A stretch of DNA of 64,000 nucleotides. It comes from Bythopirellula sp. (GTDB lineage: Bacteria; Planctomycetota; Planctomycetia; Pirellulales; Lacipirellulaceae). The DNA lies in NCBI GenBank assembly GCA_028285205.1, contig JANQQA010000122.1, positions 123,878 to 187,877 of the forward strand. Reading direction: 5' to 3'. The notes beneath the pieces were generated by a model. The model worked only from the letters and a program-made list of their open reading frames with translations, ran no database searches and had not been told where the DNA came from. The translations under genes were made by a program, and so were the position numbers. Within the stretch, counting starts at the first letter, position 1, and the number at the start of each line of letters is the position of its first letter. Positions 1 through 9,013 of the stretch are shown here, in pieces.

Positions 1-168
1 CGGTCCCCGATCGCTGGCTTAGCGGATCGAGGGACGAACTTCGGACGGCCCCATTGAAGCGAGGATACGCTGGACTCCGCGTGTACATTCCCAGCCAAAG
101 CAAGGCTGGCAACAGTAAGACAGAAGAACGCTCGACCACCGAGGCGTCGTCCACCCGCGCAGTTTCGA

Positions 169-1665
169 TTACGACTTGTCGCCGATCGAGTACTCGGCGG
201 TGTAGTTGGGCGCTTCTTGCGTAATTGCGATGTCATGCGGATGATTCTCCCGCACACTAGCCGGCGATACTTGAATGAATCGCGCGTCCGTGCGCAGCTC
301 CTCAATAGTTTTCGTGCCACAATAACCCATACCGGCCCGCAGGCCACCGACAAGCTGATACAAGTACTCGTTCAGTTCGCCCTTGTAGGGCACTCGCCCT
401 TCGACTCCTTCGGGGACGAGTTTGCCGTTTCTGACGCCATCGTCCTGGTCAGACTGGCGGTAACGTTCGCTCGACCCATGGACCATTGCTCCCAACGATC
501 CCATTCCTCGATAAGCTTTGTAAGTTCTTCCTTGGTACAGCACTCGGTCACCGGGACTCTCGTCCAAGCCTGCCAACAAACCGCCAAGCATCACAACGTG
601 AGCTCCGGCCGCGATGGCTTTGGTGATGTCTCCGGAATAGCGAATACCGCCGTCGGCGATAATTGTCGTGTTTGACCCTCTCGCTGCCTGGGCTGCTTCG
701 TACACAGCCGTGATTTGTGGGACTCCGATCCCGGAAATAATTCGCGTCGTGCAAATCGAACCGGGACCGATACCAACTTTCACCGCATCGGCACCTGCCT
801 TGATCAGATCGCGGCACCCTTCGCTAGTGGCGACGTTACCCGCGACGACTTCGAGGTCCCATTGTTGCTTTATCTTCTTGACGGTTTCGATGACGTTGGA
901 TGAGTGCCCGTGGGCGCTGTCCACGACAAGGAAATCAACGTCCTTCTCGATCAGACTCGCCGCTCGTTCGAGATCGAAGACCCCGCACGCAGCACCCACA
1001 CGCAATCTCCCTTGGTCATCTTTGCAAGCCTGAGGGAATCGCCGCATCATGTCGATGTCTTTGATCGTAATCAGGCCCGTCAGTTGATAATCTTCGTCAA
1101 CCAGCAGAAGTTTCTCGACCTTTTTTGCCATCAAAATCTTCTCAGCTTCCCCAAGCGTCACGGTCGACGACGCGGACACGGTTGCTGTCACCAGGCCCTC
1201 GCGCGTCATTACCTGAGCGATCGGCAGGCTGTTGTCTTCGAGAAAACGCAGATCGCGGCGTGTGAGGATGCCTACGAGCTTACGACCTTCGATGATCGGG
1301 ATCCCCGACACCTTTGACTCGTCCATCGTTTTGCGTGCTGTGGCAACGCTAGCATCGGGAGGCAGCGTCACGGGATCGATGATGATGCCGTTCGCGCTGC
1401 GTTTGACCTTGTCGACCTCTTCAGTTTGCGCTTCGATCGACATGTTCTTGTGGATGACGCCGAGACCGCCCTGCTGAGCCAGCGCGATCGCCATGCGACT
1501 TTCCGTCACGGTGTCCATCGGCGAGCTGAGCACCGGCAGATTCAAATTGATCGACGCTGTCAATCGCGTCGTCACATCAACTTCGGCAGGGACGATCGTG
1601 CTGTAACGCGGCTGAATCAGCACGTCGTCGAAGGTCAGCCCCGTGGTAGTCAGCTTGTCCTGCAT
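169..1665 (-). CDS. guaB: IMP dehydrogenase
   Basis: Cytosolic enzyme oxidising IMP to XMP with NAD+, the committed step of GMP synthesis. The 498-aa protein has the usual bacterial length. The TIM barrel is interrupted by a CBS-domain pair at roughly residues 95-205. The catalytic loop GPGSICTTR carries Cys305, and the later [10 protein letters not shown] segment matches the IMP-binding/flap region. The start at 1665 is preceded by GGAG at about 7 nt. The gene stands alone: nothing convincing lies between its stop and the left window edge, except a short hairpin (CCAGCC/GGCTGG, 91-109) without a T-run. Confidence 0.97.
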   Translation of the reverse strand: MQDKLTTTGLTFDDVLIQPRYSTIVPAEVDVTTRLTASINLNLPVLSSPMDTVTESRMAIALAQQGGLGVIHKNMSIEAQTEEVDKVKRSANGIIIDPVTLPPDASVATARKTMDESKVSGIPIIEGRKLVGILTRRDLRFLEDNSLPIAQVMTREGLVTATVSASSTVTLGEAEKILMAKKVEKLLLVDEDYQLTGLITIKDIDMMRRFPQACKDDQGRLRVGAACGVFDLERAASLIEKDVDFLVVDSAHGHSSNVIETVKKIKQQWDLEVVAGNVATSEGCRDLIKAGADAVKVGIGPGSICTTRIISGIGVPQITAVYEAAQAARGSNTTIIADGGIRYSGDITKAIAAGAHVVMLGGLLAGLDESPGDRVLYQGRTYKAYRGMGSLGAMVHGSSERYRQSDQDDGVRNGKLVPEGVEGRVPYKGELNEYLYQLVGGLRAGMGYCGTKTIEELRTDARFIQVSPASVRENHPHDIAITQEAPNYTAEYSIGDKS

Positions 1666-1821
1666 CGTAGGTCTCCGCTAGCGTGGGGTCGAGAATCCCG
1701 GATTATCTCGCGAAAGGAGGAACCTGGCAAGCGCCTGAATTCGCGACCACTCATCAAGTTGGGCCCCAGCTTCGAACCGATCGCAGACGGTCGCTCGCAG
1801 CAACGAAGCAATTCTTCACAG

Positions 1822-1849
1822 AATGTAAATCTTGAACCTTGGTTGTAAG
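1822..1849 (-). promoter_or_regulatory. Possible guaB promoter
   Basis: On the minus strand CTTACA is followed after 16 nt by TACATT, a weak match to the -35/-10 hexamers, about 160 nt upstream of the guaB start. It is the best match I noticed in this gap, but chance occurrence is quite possible. Confidence 0.22.
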
Positions 1850-1977
1850 ACTTCTAACGAGATGGCAACAATCAACCCTGCGGATTGCAGGCTCAAGTCC
1901 TCGCGATGCGTTTGGCGCCGGCGGAAAAGTGGCCGAAGATTCGGTGAGACACGCGTCCGCATGAAACCGATCGCATG

Positions 1978-1993
1978 CGGCATAAGAATTGCA
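1978..1993 (+). promoter_or_regulatory. Sigma-54-like -24/-12 element
   Basis: CGGCATAAGAATTGCA has GG and GC separated by exactly 10 nt and a TTGCA -12 box, as in RpoN promoters (consensus TGGCAC-N5-TTGCA). The base before GG is C instead of T. It points toward the 29-aa ORF at 2139. No enhancer-binding protein gene was found in the window. Confidence 0.25.
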
Positions 1994-2138
1994 CTGATTA
2001 TTGTTTAACAGCGACAAAGCCACGCACGCTGAAGGCCGTTGCCATGAAGGCGGCAGTCATGTGGCTCTCTGATTCGCCACCACGGCGGTCGCTTCTTCTG
2101 GATCGATTTTCACTCGTCCCATGGAAAGGGAGAGTCTC

Positions 2139-2228
2139 ATGTTTACCCCTCCGATGATCATTGGCTGTGGCAGCTTCCTACTCTATATCGTGTTCGACAT
2201 CCTCGGCGGTGCGAACCGAACCGTCTGA
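2139..2228 (+). CDS. Candidate 29-aa membrane peptide
   Basis: The ORF begins ATG TTT ACC and ends TGA. It is preceded by a purine-rich AAAGGGAGAG sequence at a suitable distance. The translated peptide starts MFTPPMIIGCGSFLLYIVFD and ends LGGANRTV, which gives one hydrophobic stretch of about 15 residues followed by a short polar, positively charged tail. That is the layout of single-pass small membrane proteins. I do not recognise a family. The evidence is only the ribosome binding site and the hydrophobicity. Confidence 0.35.
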   Translation: MFTPPMIIGCGSFLLYIVFDILGGANRTV

Positions 2229-2376
2229 GATGATGACCCCTGAACGATAAGCGCTGCACGGCACACTGCGCCACTCGTCTACTCCTTCCGCTGCTTCTCT
2301 ACCCGTCTCTCGGAGCGTTCGATTGAACGCGAGAGATCCCATTCAACGCTCATCATTCATAGCTCGTCGCTACACG

Positions 2377-2417
2377 AAAAAAACCGGGGATCAACCTTCG
2401 AGAAGGCTGACCCCCGG
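2377..2417 (-). terminator. Rho-independent terminator of the porin gene
   Basis: Read on the minus strand, a long hairpin (CCGGGGGTCAGCCTTC pairing with GAAGGTTGATCCCCGG, few mismatches) is followed directly by seven T residues. It lies about 35 nt past the porin stop codon. Confidence 0.85.
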
Positions 2418-2450
2418 CTGAGGGGAATCTTCGAGATTTTTGAGCCTGAC

Positions 2451-3767
2451 CTAGTAAGTCAGGATCATGTCGCAACCAAAGATGTTCTCGTCGAAGCTCG
2501 ATCCCTGGACAACAGTGCCAGGCGACCAGTCGGTACGCCACTCAGGACGAATGATGAAGTTGTCGAGCAACTGTACATTCACGCCACTGGTGTAGCCGTA
2601 GAACGAAGTACCGTTGTCACGCCACCACTCGATACGTGAGCCGAACGACAGGATGTCGTTGAAGCTGTAGATCAAGTACTGGTTGATACCGAGATCTTCA
2701 TCGAGATCGGCTTGCTTGACACGCTTGTAGTCGGACTGGAACACGTAGTTCAGGCTGTCCGTAAGCGCGACGTCCAGCACAACGCTGTGACCGTAGTCGT
2801 CATCGTTACCGGGACGCGAGATCGCACCAAAGTTACCGAAGGTGTTGATATAAGTCAGCGTAATCGCGTCGCTTAGGCTAGCGCTGAAACCACCCAAGAA
2901 GCTATTGCCGTGACTTGGGCCACCAACGCCGTCGTTCCACTGATCAAAGCCAGTGTCCCAACCAAGCGTCCAACCACCGTATAGGGTGAGATTCTCGAAG
3001 CCCGAGTAGGTTCCCAAAACACCAGTGTGAGTGAACGGCTCGCTGTTGTACTGAGTCAACGCGTGGCTGAAGAAGAAGTTGTCCGGAGCGGTAACGACTT
3101 CGTAGCCTACCAGCGTGTAGAAGTGACCAACGATGACCGAGAAATCGCCCAACGCAAGTTCACCGTACAGCTGAGGGATCGCCCAACCGTGGCTGCCATC
3201 ACCGCGAGTGAAGTCACCACCATTGTCAAACGAGTTCGCTGGGTTGCCAAAGGACTGAGTGTCCGGTCCATCGATACCGTAGACGAAGTCCGCACGGAAG
3301 CCGACGTCGAACCCATTCGACCCGTCAGCAGCCTTGCCAATGTAGAAATACTGCTGATGCAGATTGAAGCGATCTTCGATGTTGTTGAACGAACCACCAT
3401 CGCGGGCGGACGTTGCGGGATTTCCATCGTAATCGCTTAGCGAAGCCAGCAGGGTTGGCTCACTAGTGACACCGTACTGTGTCCAGCCACCAACGTCCCA
3501 GTTGTCGATGCCGAGAAGGCCGGCAATCGAGAAACCTTCAATCCATCCAGGGCCGATGCCGCTCAGCAAAGCGCCGCCTCCGACACCTGCACCGCAACCG
3601 CAGCCGTCCCCGCAGTCGCATCCATCGCCGCAGCAGTCATCGTCGCAGCAGCCGACGGGCGTTACCATCTGATCGTAAGACCACTGAGCCAAGCTATCTT
3701 CGGCAAAGACGGGTGCCGTAGCTAGCGTCAGCACAGCGATTCCAGCTGTCCATGTTTTGAATATCAC
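2451..3767 (-). CDS. Outer-membrane beta-barrel porin (BBP2/OmpL-like) with Cys-rich N-terminus
   Basis: Probable outer-membrane channel of about 438 aa. The preferred start is GTG at 3767: AAGGAG lies 7 nt upstream and the product then begins with a clean signal peptide (MIFKTWTAGIAVLTLATAPVFA). An in-frame ATG at 3803 and longer forms have no ribosome binding site. The mature N-terminus holds a striking CC-DDD-CC-GDG-C-D-C cluster with eight cysteines in about 20 residues. It is followed by Gly/Asp/aromatic-rich alternating segments typical of planctomycete BBP2-type porins, and the protein ends with hydrophobic residues and a C-terminal Tyr. The gene is monocistronic with a strong terminator. 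The barrel class is inferred from composition. Confidence 0.8.
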   Translation of the reverse strand: MIFKTWTAGIAVLTLATAPVFAEDSLAQWSYDQMVTPVGCCDDDCCGDGCDCGDGCGCGAGVGGGALLSGIGPGWIEGFSIAGLLGIDNWDVGGWTQYGVTSEPTLLASLSDYDGNPATSARDGGSFNNIEDRFNLHQQYFYIGKAADGSNGFDVGFRADFVYGIDGPDTQSFGNPANSFDNGGDFTRGDGSHGWAIPQLYGELALGDFSVIVGHFYTLVGYEVVTAPDNFFFSHALTQYNSEPFTHTGVLGTYSGFENLTLYGGWTLGWDTGFDQWNDGVGGPSHGNSFLGGFSASLSDAITLTYINTFGNFGAISRPGNDDDYGHSVVLDVALTDSLNYVFQSDYKRVKQADLDEDLGINQYLIYSFNDILSFGSRIEWWRDNGTSFYGYTSGVNVQLLDNFIIRPEWRTDWSPGTVVQGSSFDENIFGCDMILTY

Positions 3768-4217
3768 CTCGAAGCTCCTTCTTATGTTGCCTTGACGTGT
3801 CATCCAGTTCCAACCAGAAAACGCCAAGACACGGATCGTTTTGCAAACCCATGGTCCCAAGCTTTGGGCACTCCAGGACCTGCGTTTGCGGAATTGTTCC
3901 TCCGCCTCGGAACAATTCATCGACCCACTTGCGTTAGCAGATCAAGTCGTGCGACCGCAAAAGACCGGGATTTCAGGCTCACTGCCACTCATTGTGGCAA
4001 GATTTTCCGCATGGACAGATTACGCGGCTGAGATTCTCACCGAGGGCCGTGACACAGATTCACCAGGCCGCAAACTCTACCAGAGCTCACTCAATTACCA
4101 ATGAGAATCGCCAATTGCCGTCACTTTCGGACGAGAGATATCGAGTGACGCCGAGCTCCGCGACGAGGGAGTCCGTGGATATCGCACTGTGCTCACGTCC
4201 CCAGCTGAGCGCCTGAG
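3768..4217. other. Intergenic region upstream of the porin
   Basis: About 450 bases between the porin start and the stop of the next minus-strand gene. It probably contains the porin promoter and leader. I see one perfect inverted repeat (listed separately), no clear -10/-35 pair and no supportable ORF. Confidence 0.5.
3891..3918. promoter_or_regulatory. Perfect 10-bp inverted repeat upstream of the porin
   Basis: GAATTGTTCC and GGAACAATTC are exact inverted repeats separated by 8 nt, about 125-150 nt before the porin start. No T-run follows, so this is more likely an operator or a leader hairpin than a terminator. Confidence 0.4.
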
Positions 4218-4943
4218 CTAGTTCTCCAGGGTCCACCCATCAACAAACCACTCGAATTCATTGTCACCAGTTCGAAAGCGTTTGAGTACGATCTGGCAAG
4301 TAGCGCTGGTATCAGATTCCGCGGTGGACACCGCATATCGCACCTGCGCCTGGGCGGGGCTGATCGTGGCGAGGATTTGCGAATCACGGATCTCGAATTT
4401 CAGCTCCCCAGACTCGCTAATGGTGGTCAGGGCGACCACGAGCGGATCCTGTCTCATCAGCGCGGAGGTGAGCATGCCACCGAAGATCGAGTCGGGCTGA
4501 GCCACCTCGACGGCCGGCTTGAGACGATCTGCGGCCTGTTTGCTCATCAGCACGAGCATTTCGTCCACCTGGCCATCGCTCGCCAAACCAAGCCACTGCT
4601 GACAGACCTGATCGACTTGACGCTCCAGCAGAGAATCGCGGACTACGACTCGGGCGAAGGCCGCAACTCCAAACATCACGGCCAAGGTCAGTCCGACCAG
4701 TGCCAGTCGCGTCCCGCTGAGCCCACCCCCGGAAGTAGCGATACTCCTCAGAGCGAGCAACGCAGTCCCCGCAGCAGCCAGGGGCACGACGATCAGCATG
4801 GGAGAAGCGAATGTCAGCGCTGAAAAAGCTCCCAGCACGACCGACACCACTGCCAACGAACTCAACGAACGATATTGACCAAGTTCGTCAGCGTCGAAGT
4901 GATCCATGGGCGAGTCGGTTGGGCGGGATTCAGTCGTGGCCAT
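4218..4943 (-). CDS. Hypothetical membrane protein, DUF4190-like N-terminus
   Basis: A 241-aa protein from ATG 4943; a TTG 39 bases upstream would extend it by 13 residues. Residues ~10-25 are acidic and polar. Three hydrophobic stretches follow (roughly residues 30-50, 55-72 and 80-100), then a soluble domain of about 135 aa starting RDSLLERQVDQVCQQWL. That domain resembles the small secreted sensor-like domains often attached to planctomycete membrane anchors. No catalytic motif is visible. The function is unknown. Confidence 0.7.
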   Translation of the reverse strand: MATTESRPTDSPMDHFDADELGQYRSLSSLAVVSVVLGAFSALTFASPMLIVVPLAAAGTALLALRSIATSGGGLSGTRLALVGLTLAVMFGVAAFARVVVRDSLLERQVDQVCQQWLGLASDGQVDEMLVLMSKQAADRLKPAVEVAQPDSIFGGMLTSALMRQDPLVVALTTISESGELKFEIRDSQILATISPAQAQVRYAVSTAESDTSATCQIVLKRFRTGDNEFEWFVDGWTLEN

Positions 4944-5067
4944 CACACCTAGCAATTTACTGAGACTCGTGGGCTTTGGCAACTTTCAGATTGTCAGCGT
5001 CGTCACGAAGCACTCGGCTCGTGGAAAGCGATCCAACGAAACCTTATCGAAAATGCCAAGAACTGGA

Positions 5068-5577
5068 TTAAAGCAAAGGCAAGTCGATTTTATCTGCATC
5101 GACAAATCTTACCAGCACGTTGGTAAAGGGGCTCGCCGCCCTTTCCATCCGCGTCTGTTGCACAGTATCAGCCTTCCATTCACCAGCTTGTACCGGCGCC
5201 GAAAGCAGAGTGTAAGCTGCGAAACCCTCTAGCATGCCGGCCACTAGTAGACACATGACCCAACCTCCGATTTTGTCCACGATCGGCAAGAATCGAACGC
5301 GGACCTGTGAGGCCTTATCGGTGAGAATACGCAAAATCAGCATCGTGAGGGTAAAGACCAGCCACATCCCTGCGAAAACAAAATACCAGGCGAATTCCGC
5401 GCCTTTGCCCGTCTTGTCAAAGACCATCATCCCCACCGGAACGCCACCAACAGCCCCAGCAAGTCCACTAATTATCAAACATATGTAGGTAATAGTATTG
5501 CTCCACAACCCCTCATTGACGGTCATGGCAATGCCGGCGAAGGACAAGAAAATCAAAAGGACCAACAGGTAGGACAT
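5068..5577 (-). CDS. Small integral membrane protein, CvpA-like
   Basis: A 169-aa protein with four hydrophobic segments (about residues 3-20, 28-52, 62-84 and 103-125) and a basic loop after segment 3. The DK-x-GG turn before the last helix and the helix pattern recall the CvpA (colicin V production) family, but the match is only topological. The C-terminal 40 residues are polar and probably extracytoplasmic or cytoplasmic tail. It sits between unrelated genes, and its role is not known. Confidence 0.65.
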   Translation of the reverse strand: MSYLLVLLIFLSFAGIAMTVNEGLWSNTITYICLIISGLAGAVGGVPVGMMVFDKTGKGAEFAWYFVFAGMWLVFTLTMLILRILTDKASQVRVRFLPIVDKIGGWVMCLLVAGMLEGFAAYTLLSAPVQAGEWKADTVQQTRMERAASPFTNVLVRFVDADKIDLPLL

Positions 5578-5750
5578 AACTAGTGCTTCAGTTGGGATCG
5601 GGGTGAACGCAAGGGCTTACCCGGCTAATCGAATGAATGAGGAAGTTGGGATCCGTTGCAAAAAGACTCAAACTTGTCGTGGTTTGAATTCATTCCGTGT
5701 TTAGACGCCGCTGAGTGCTCACGAGAATGAGGCATGGTTCATGGTTGCCT

Positions 5751-7673
5751 CTATCCTTTGAGTACCCGCATTAGTTCTTGCAGCGACGTCTCGCCCTTCG
5801 CAACGAGCAAGACGCCTTCTTCTTGCAGCGATCGCTGCCGCGAAGCACGCGTCGCTTTCTTGATCAACTCTAACTTGGGCTGCTTGACAAGAATCTCTCG
5901 TATTTGGTCGTTCACGACCAACAACTCGAAGATCCCTGTCCGACCTTGGTAGCCCAAGCCTTGACACGACTTGCACGGTTTGTCGAGCTCTTCGCCCTTG
6001 GGCGGGCGATACAATTGCTCGATTTTGCCGGCGGGAATGCCAAGCTTGCGCAGCGTCTCGGGCGGTGGCGTATAGCCTACTTTGCAATCGGGGCAGAGCA
6101 ACCGAACGAGGCGCTGGTAGAGGACGGCCTTCACTACGGACGCAAAGTCTTTGGCCGAGACCTTCATCTGCAGAATTCTCAGCAGTGCCTCGCCTGCCTC
6201 CCGCGCGCGAACCGTCGTGATCACAACGTCTTCGTCTTTCACTTCGTTGAACAGAATCTCGGCGGTATCCGCGTTGACCATGTCGCGACAGACGTACACG
6301 TCGGGGTAGCTTCGTACCAGCTTGGGAAGAATCGTTGCTGGCGTCTCACCCGCCTCCGAATCGTAGGTGGTCACGCTGATATTCTGAATCTCTTGCTCGC
6401 GCTGGTTGATATCCTCGATCGCAGCAAAGTCGCGCATCAGGCGGTCGGTTTCTTCCAACGAGACGTTGGTCATCGTGGTCAGTCCGCCACCGGGCATCGA
6501 CGAGAGGATCAACAGACCCTGATCGCACGCCATCAGCTCGCTCCACTTTTCCTGCAAGCCTTCCCGCATGCCCAAGTCGGCATACGACTCAAACGACTGT
6601 TTCTTGCCGCTGCGCGTAAGAATCACGCGCTCGCCCGTCGAGACCCCCTGACTCACGATCGAGCACAGATAGTTCTGACCTTCGTACTTGGCGCCGAACT
6701 GCCCCGCCTGTTTCTTGCGTCGGTCGCCTACGTCAAGGTTCGCCAGCGTTTTCATCACGGCGAGCATCACGTCGGCAGCCTCGCGCTCGCGCGCTTCGCC
6801 GTTGTGCCACATACCATCGATTTCGTGCCGCACATTCACCGCCTGCTTGGTGTAGTCGAGCATCATCCGCTCGCATCGGCGGTCAACCATTTCGGCAACC
6901 GCCTCCTTCACGTACAGATATCCTGGCGAATTCCGCGCCGAAAGTAAGTTCGCATTGTCGACGGTCGCATCTTCCGCGCCCATCGCCGAAAGCTCGACCT
7001 TCACACCCTTTTCGTAATCAGCGACCCGATCGGAACTCATCTTGATACCGACACTACCGGCGGCCGTCGCCATTACGTGGCGCCACCAGGAGCCGGTGAG
7101 CACCGTCTGATGGGGCTGCACGTTCTTGTTGTGCGTGATCACATAGGGCACCCAAGTCACAAGAAACAGCACGAACAAGATCGCCAATTTGATGACGCTT
7201 GCTATGGGGACGAAGAACAAGGCAATCGCAGCAATCGCAAAAGGTGCAAAGATCAGGTGATTCCACTTGTACCAACCCAGTCGGTAGATCTGCGAATCTT
7301 GATTGACCCAGTCGTTTCCTCGCACCCACATCAGAAACACCAGGGCGATACCAAACAAGTTCAGCAGCGGTGCGATCTGCAGCGGCATGCCAGCTGCAAT
7401 CTGGTCAAACGACTTTCCGCCGTTCGCTGTTGCCTCCGCCTCTTCGCCACCCTCCTCCTCCGCAACATCGTCCTCGGCGACTGCTTCGTCGGCCTGGTCG
7501 TCTGCATCGCCGACGCGTCTGCCCCGGTTGCCCGCCAGTTCCTGCTGCGCTGCGGCTACGCCCGCCTGCTCGGCAAGGCCAACTTGCCCTAACGCCGAGT
7601 TGCCGACAACGGACAACACCGCCAACGACAGCAACAAAGCCATCGCAAAACGAAAATCTAAAACCTGCTTCAT
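5751..7673 (-). CDS. GspE/PilB-family protein with degenerate ATPase motifs, membrane-anchored
   Basis: A 640-aa protein of the type II secretion/type IV pilus ATPase family. It begins with a signal-like hydrophobic stretch (1-30), has an acidic linker (55-80) and membrane helices around 101-117 and 140-180, and continues into the GspE fold. The Walker A position reads SSMPGGGLTTMT (391-402), with Leu398 where the catalytic Lys belongs. The Walker B region PDVYVCRDMVNADTAE has Asp464 in place of Glu. The zinc-binding tetracysteine is kept (C527, C530, C567, C570), followed by the usual GRTGIFELL. It is therefore probably a structural or regulatory paralogue that does not hydrolyse ATP. Its ATG overlaps the upstream PilT-like gene's stop by one base (TAATG), implying translational coupling. 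Confidence 0.85.
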   Translation of the reverse strand: MKQVLDFRFAMALLLSLAVLSVVGNSALGQVGLAEQAGVAAAQQELAGNRGRRVGDADDQADEAVAEDDVAEEEGGEEAEATANGGKSFDQIAAGMPLQIAPLLNLFGIALVFLMWVRGNDWVNQDSQIYRLGWYKWNHLIFAPFAIAAIALFFVPIASVIKLAILFVLFLVTWVPYVITHNKNVQPHQTVLTGSWWRHVMATAAGSVGIKMSSDRVADYEKGVKVELSAMGAEDATVDNANLLSARNSPGYLYVKEAVAEMVDRRCERMMLDYTKQAVNVRHEIDGMWHNGEAREREAADVMLAVMKTLANLDVGDRRKKQAGQFGAKYEGQNYLCSIVSQGVSTGERVILTRSGKKQSFESYADLGMREGLQEKWSELMACDQGLLILSSMPGGGLTTMTNVSLEETDRLMRDFAAIEDINQREQEIQNISVTTYDSEAGETPATILPKLVRSYPDVYVCRDMVNADTAEILFNEVKDEDVVITTVRAREAGEALLRILQMKVSAKDFASVVKAVLYQRLVRLLCPDCKVGYTPPPETLRKLGIPAGKIEQLYRPPKGEELDKPCKSCQGLGYQGRTGIFELLVVNDQIREILVKQPKLELIKKATRASRQRSLQEEGVLLVAKGETSLQELMRVLKG

Positions 7674-8833
7674 TAGAGAATACCGCCTTGCGATACGTCG
7701 ATTCCTTTGAGTGCCATCTTCAATGCTTCGCGATTGGGGGCGACCTCCAACGCTACCTCACGGTCGATCAACTCGTCATCGACCAGTTTCTTCAAACTCT
7801 GGGTGAAGTCCTGCATCCCGTCTTCCGCACCCACGCGAATCGCGTCGCCCAGTTTGTGATCCTGCTCTTCGAGAATCAGTTTTCGCACCGTAGGCGTGAA
7901 GGTCATGATCTCGCAGGTAGGTACGCGGCCGACACCCGGCTTGATCGACTTCAGCAACTTCTGCGCGATGATACCCTTCATATTCATGCCGATCGCGCTA
8001 CGTAACGCGCCGTGCATTTCCTGCGGGAAGAGGTCGAGAATACGTCCAATCGTCGAGGCGGCCGTACTAGCGTGAATCGTCCCAAACACCAAGTGACCGG
8101 TCTCCGCGGCGTGAATCGCCGTCATAAAGGTCTCTTTGTCACGCATTTCGCCCACCAGCATCACGTCGGGATCTTCACGCACGGCGTGCTTCATGCCGAT
8201 CTCAAAATCGATCACGTCCAAGCCGATTTCGCGTTGATTGATCAAGCACTTGTTCTCAGTAAAGACGAACTCGATCGGATCTTCGAGCGTAAGAATGTGC
8301 TTGCGGTAGTTGGCGTTAATCCAATTGAGCATGGACGCGATGGTCGTACTCTTACCGGAACCGGTCACACCGGCAAGCAAGATCATGCCTTGGTCGTAAG
8401 TGCACAACCTTCCGATCGAGGGCGGCAAGTTTAGCCCTTCAAAATCCGGAATCCAACTGCTCACGCGCCGGGCGACCATTCCGATGTGCCCTAGTTGCTG
8501 GAGTAAATTCACACGGAAGCGCCAATTCGTGCCATCAACGTTGAGCATGTGGGCAAAGTCGGCACCGCCATCGTGATCGAAGATCTTGCGATTTCGTTCG
8601 TTCATCAGCGGAAAACACAGACGTACCATCTCTTCGTCGTCGATGGGACCACGATTCATTGGGCGCAACGTCCCATCAACGCGAATCATTGGCGGGCGCC
8701 CAACTTTAAGGTGCAAGTCAGAACCTTCCAGTTTCACGCAAGCCTTAAATAGCTTGTTGATCTCCAGATCATCCTGGTGCTTGGCAACAAAACTATCGTA
8801 GTCAGATTCTTTGATTCCAGATTTCGATGGCAT
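7673..8833 (-). CDS. PilT/GspE-type secretion ATPase
   Basis: A 386-aa hexameric ATPase of the type IV pilus retraction/type II secretion superfamily. All motifs are intact: Walker A GVTGSGKS (155-162), the Asp box DPIEF (185-189), Walker B with LVGEMRD (Glu229) and the His box GTIHAST. The protein is close to PilT length. A strong GGAGG lies 8 nt before the ATG. It is the first gene of a two-gene unit with the degenerate GspE-like partner. PilT-type retraction, pseudopilus assembly, or activation of the partner are all possible. No pilin or PilC-like gene is in the window. Confidence 0.9.
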   Translation of the reverse strand: MPSKSGIKESDYDSFVAKHQDDLEINKLFKACVKLEGSDLHLKVGRPPMIRVDGTLRPMNRGPIDDEEMVRLCFPLMNERNRKIFDHDGGADFAHMLNVDGTNWRFRVNLLQQLGHIGMVARRVSSWIPDFEGLNLPPSIGRLCTYDQGMILLAGVTGSGKSTTIASMLNWINANYRKHILTLEDPIEFVFTENKCLINQREIGLDVIDFEIGMKHAVREDPDVMLVGEMRDKETFMTAIHAAETGHLVFGTIHASTAASTIGRILDLFPQEMHGALRSAIGMNMKGIIAQKLLKSIKPGVGRVPTCEIMTFTPTVRKLILEEQDHKLGDAIRVGAEDGMQDFTQSLKKLVDDELIDREVALEVAPNREALKMALKGIDVSQGGIL

Positions 8834-9013
8834 GGAGGAAACCTCCGGGGGATGAGGGCTGTTGGGAATCTAATGACTTGTTTGCGTGCGTGTGTCTCGG
8901 TGCGTTTGGCAATAGCGAATGACGAGGTACCCAATGCCAAATTGCCATCGGTCGACGTTCTCAGTCATTCATGCTGAAAATCTCTTGCGCGTTTGGAGTT
9001 GGTAAATTCGTCC

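Larger units (their letters stand above)
1666..2138. other. Intergenic region upstream of guaB
   Basis: About 470 bases without a convincing gene. It should hold the guaB promoter and the leader of the small plus-strand ORF at 2139. The short ORFs that can be drawn here have no ribosome binding site or family signal. Two promoter-like motifs are listed separately. Confidence 0.5.

Noticed and set aside
1..168. Gene fragment at the left edge
   Set aside because: No frame with motif or ribosome binding site could be supported; only a small hairpin at 91-109 is visible.
1975..2157. 60-codon plus-strand ORF
   Set aside because: It has no ribosome binding site or family pattern and overlaps the better-supported start region of the 29-aa ORF.
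5904..6947. 347-codon plus-strand frame
   Set aside because: It is antisense to the GspE-like gene, which carries the tetracysteine and membrane segments; no motif or ribosome binding site on the plus strand.
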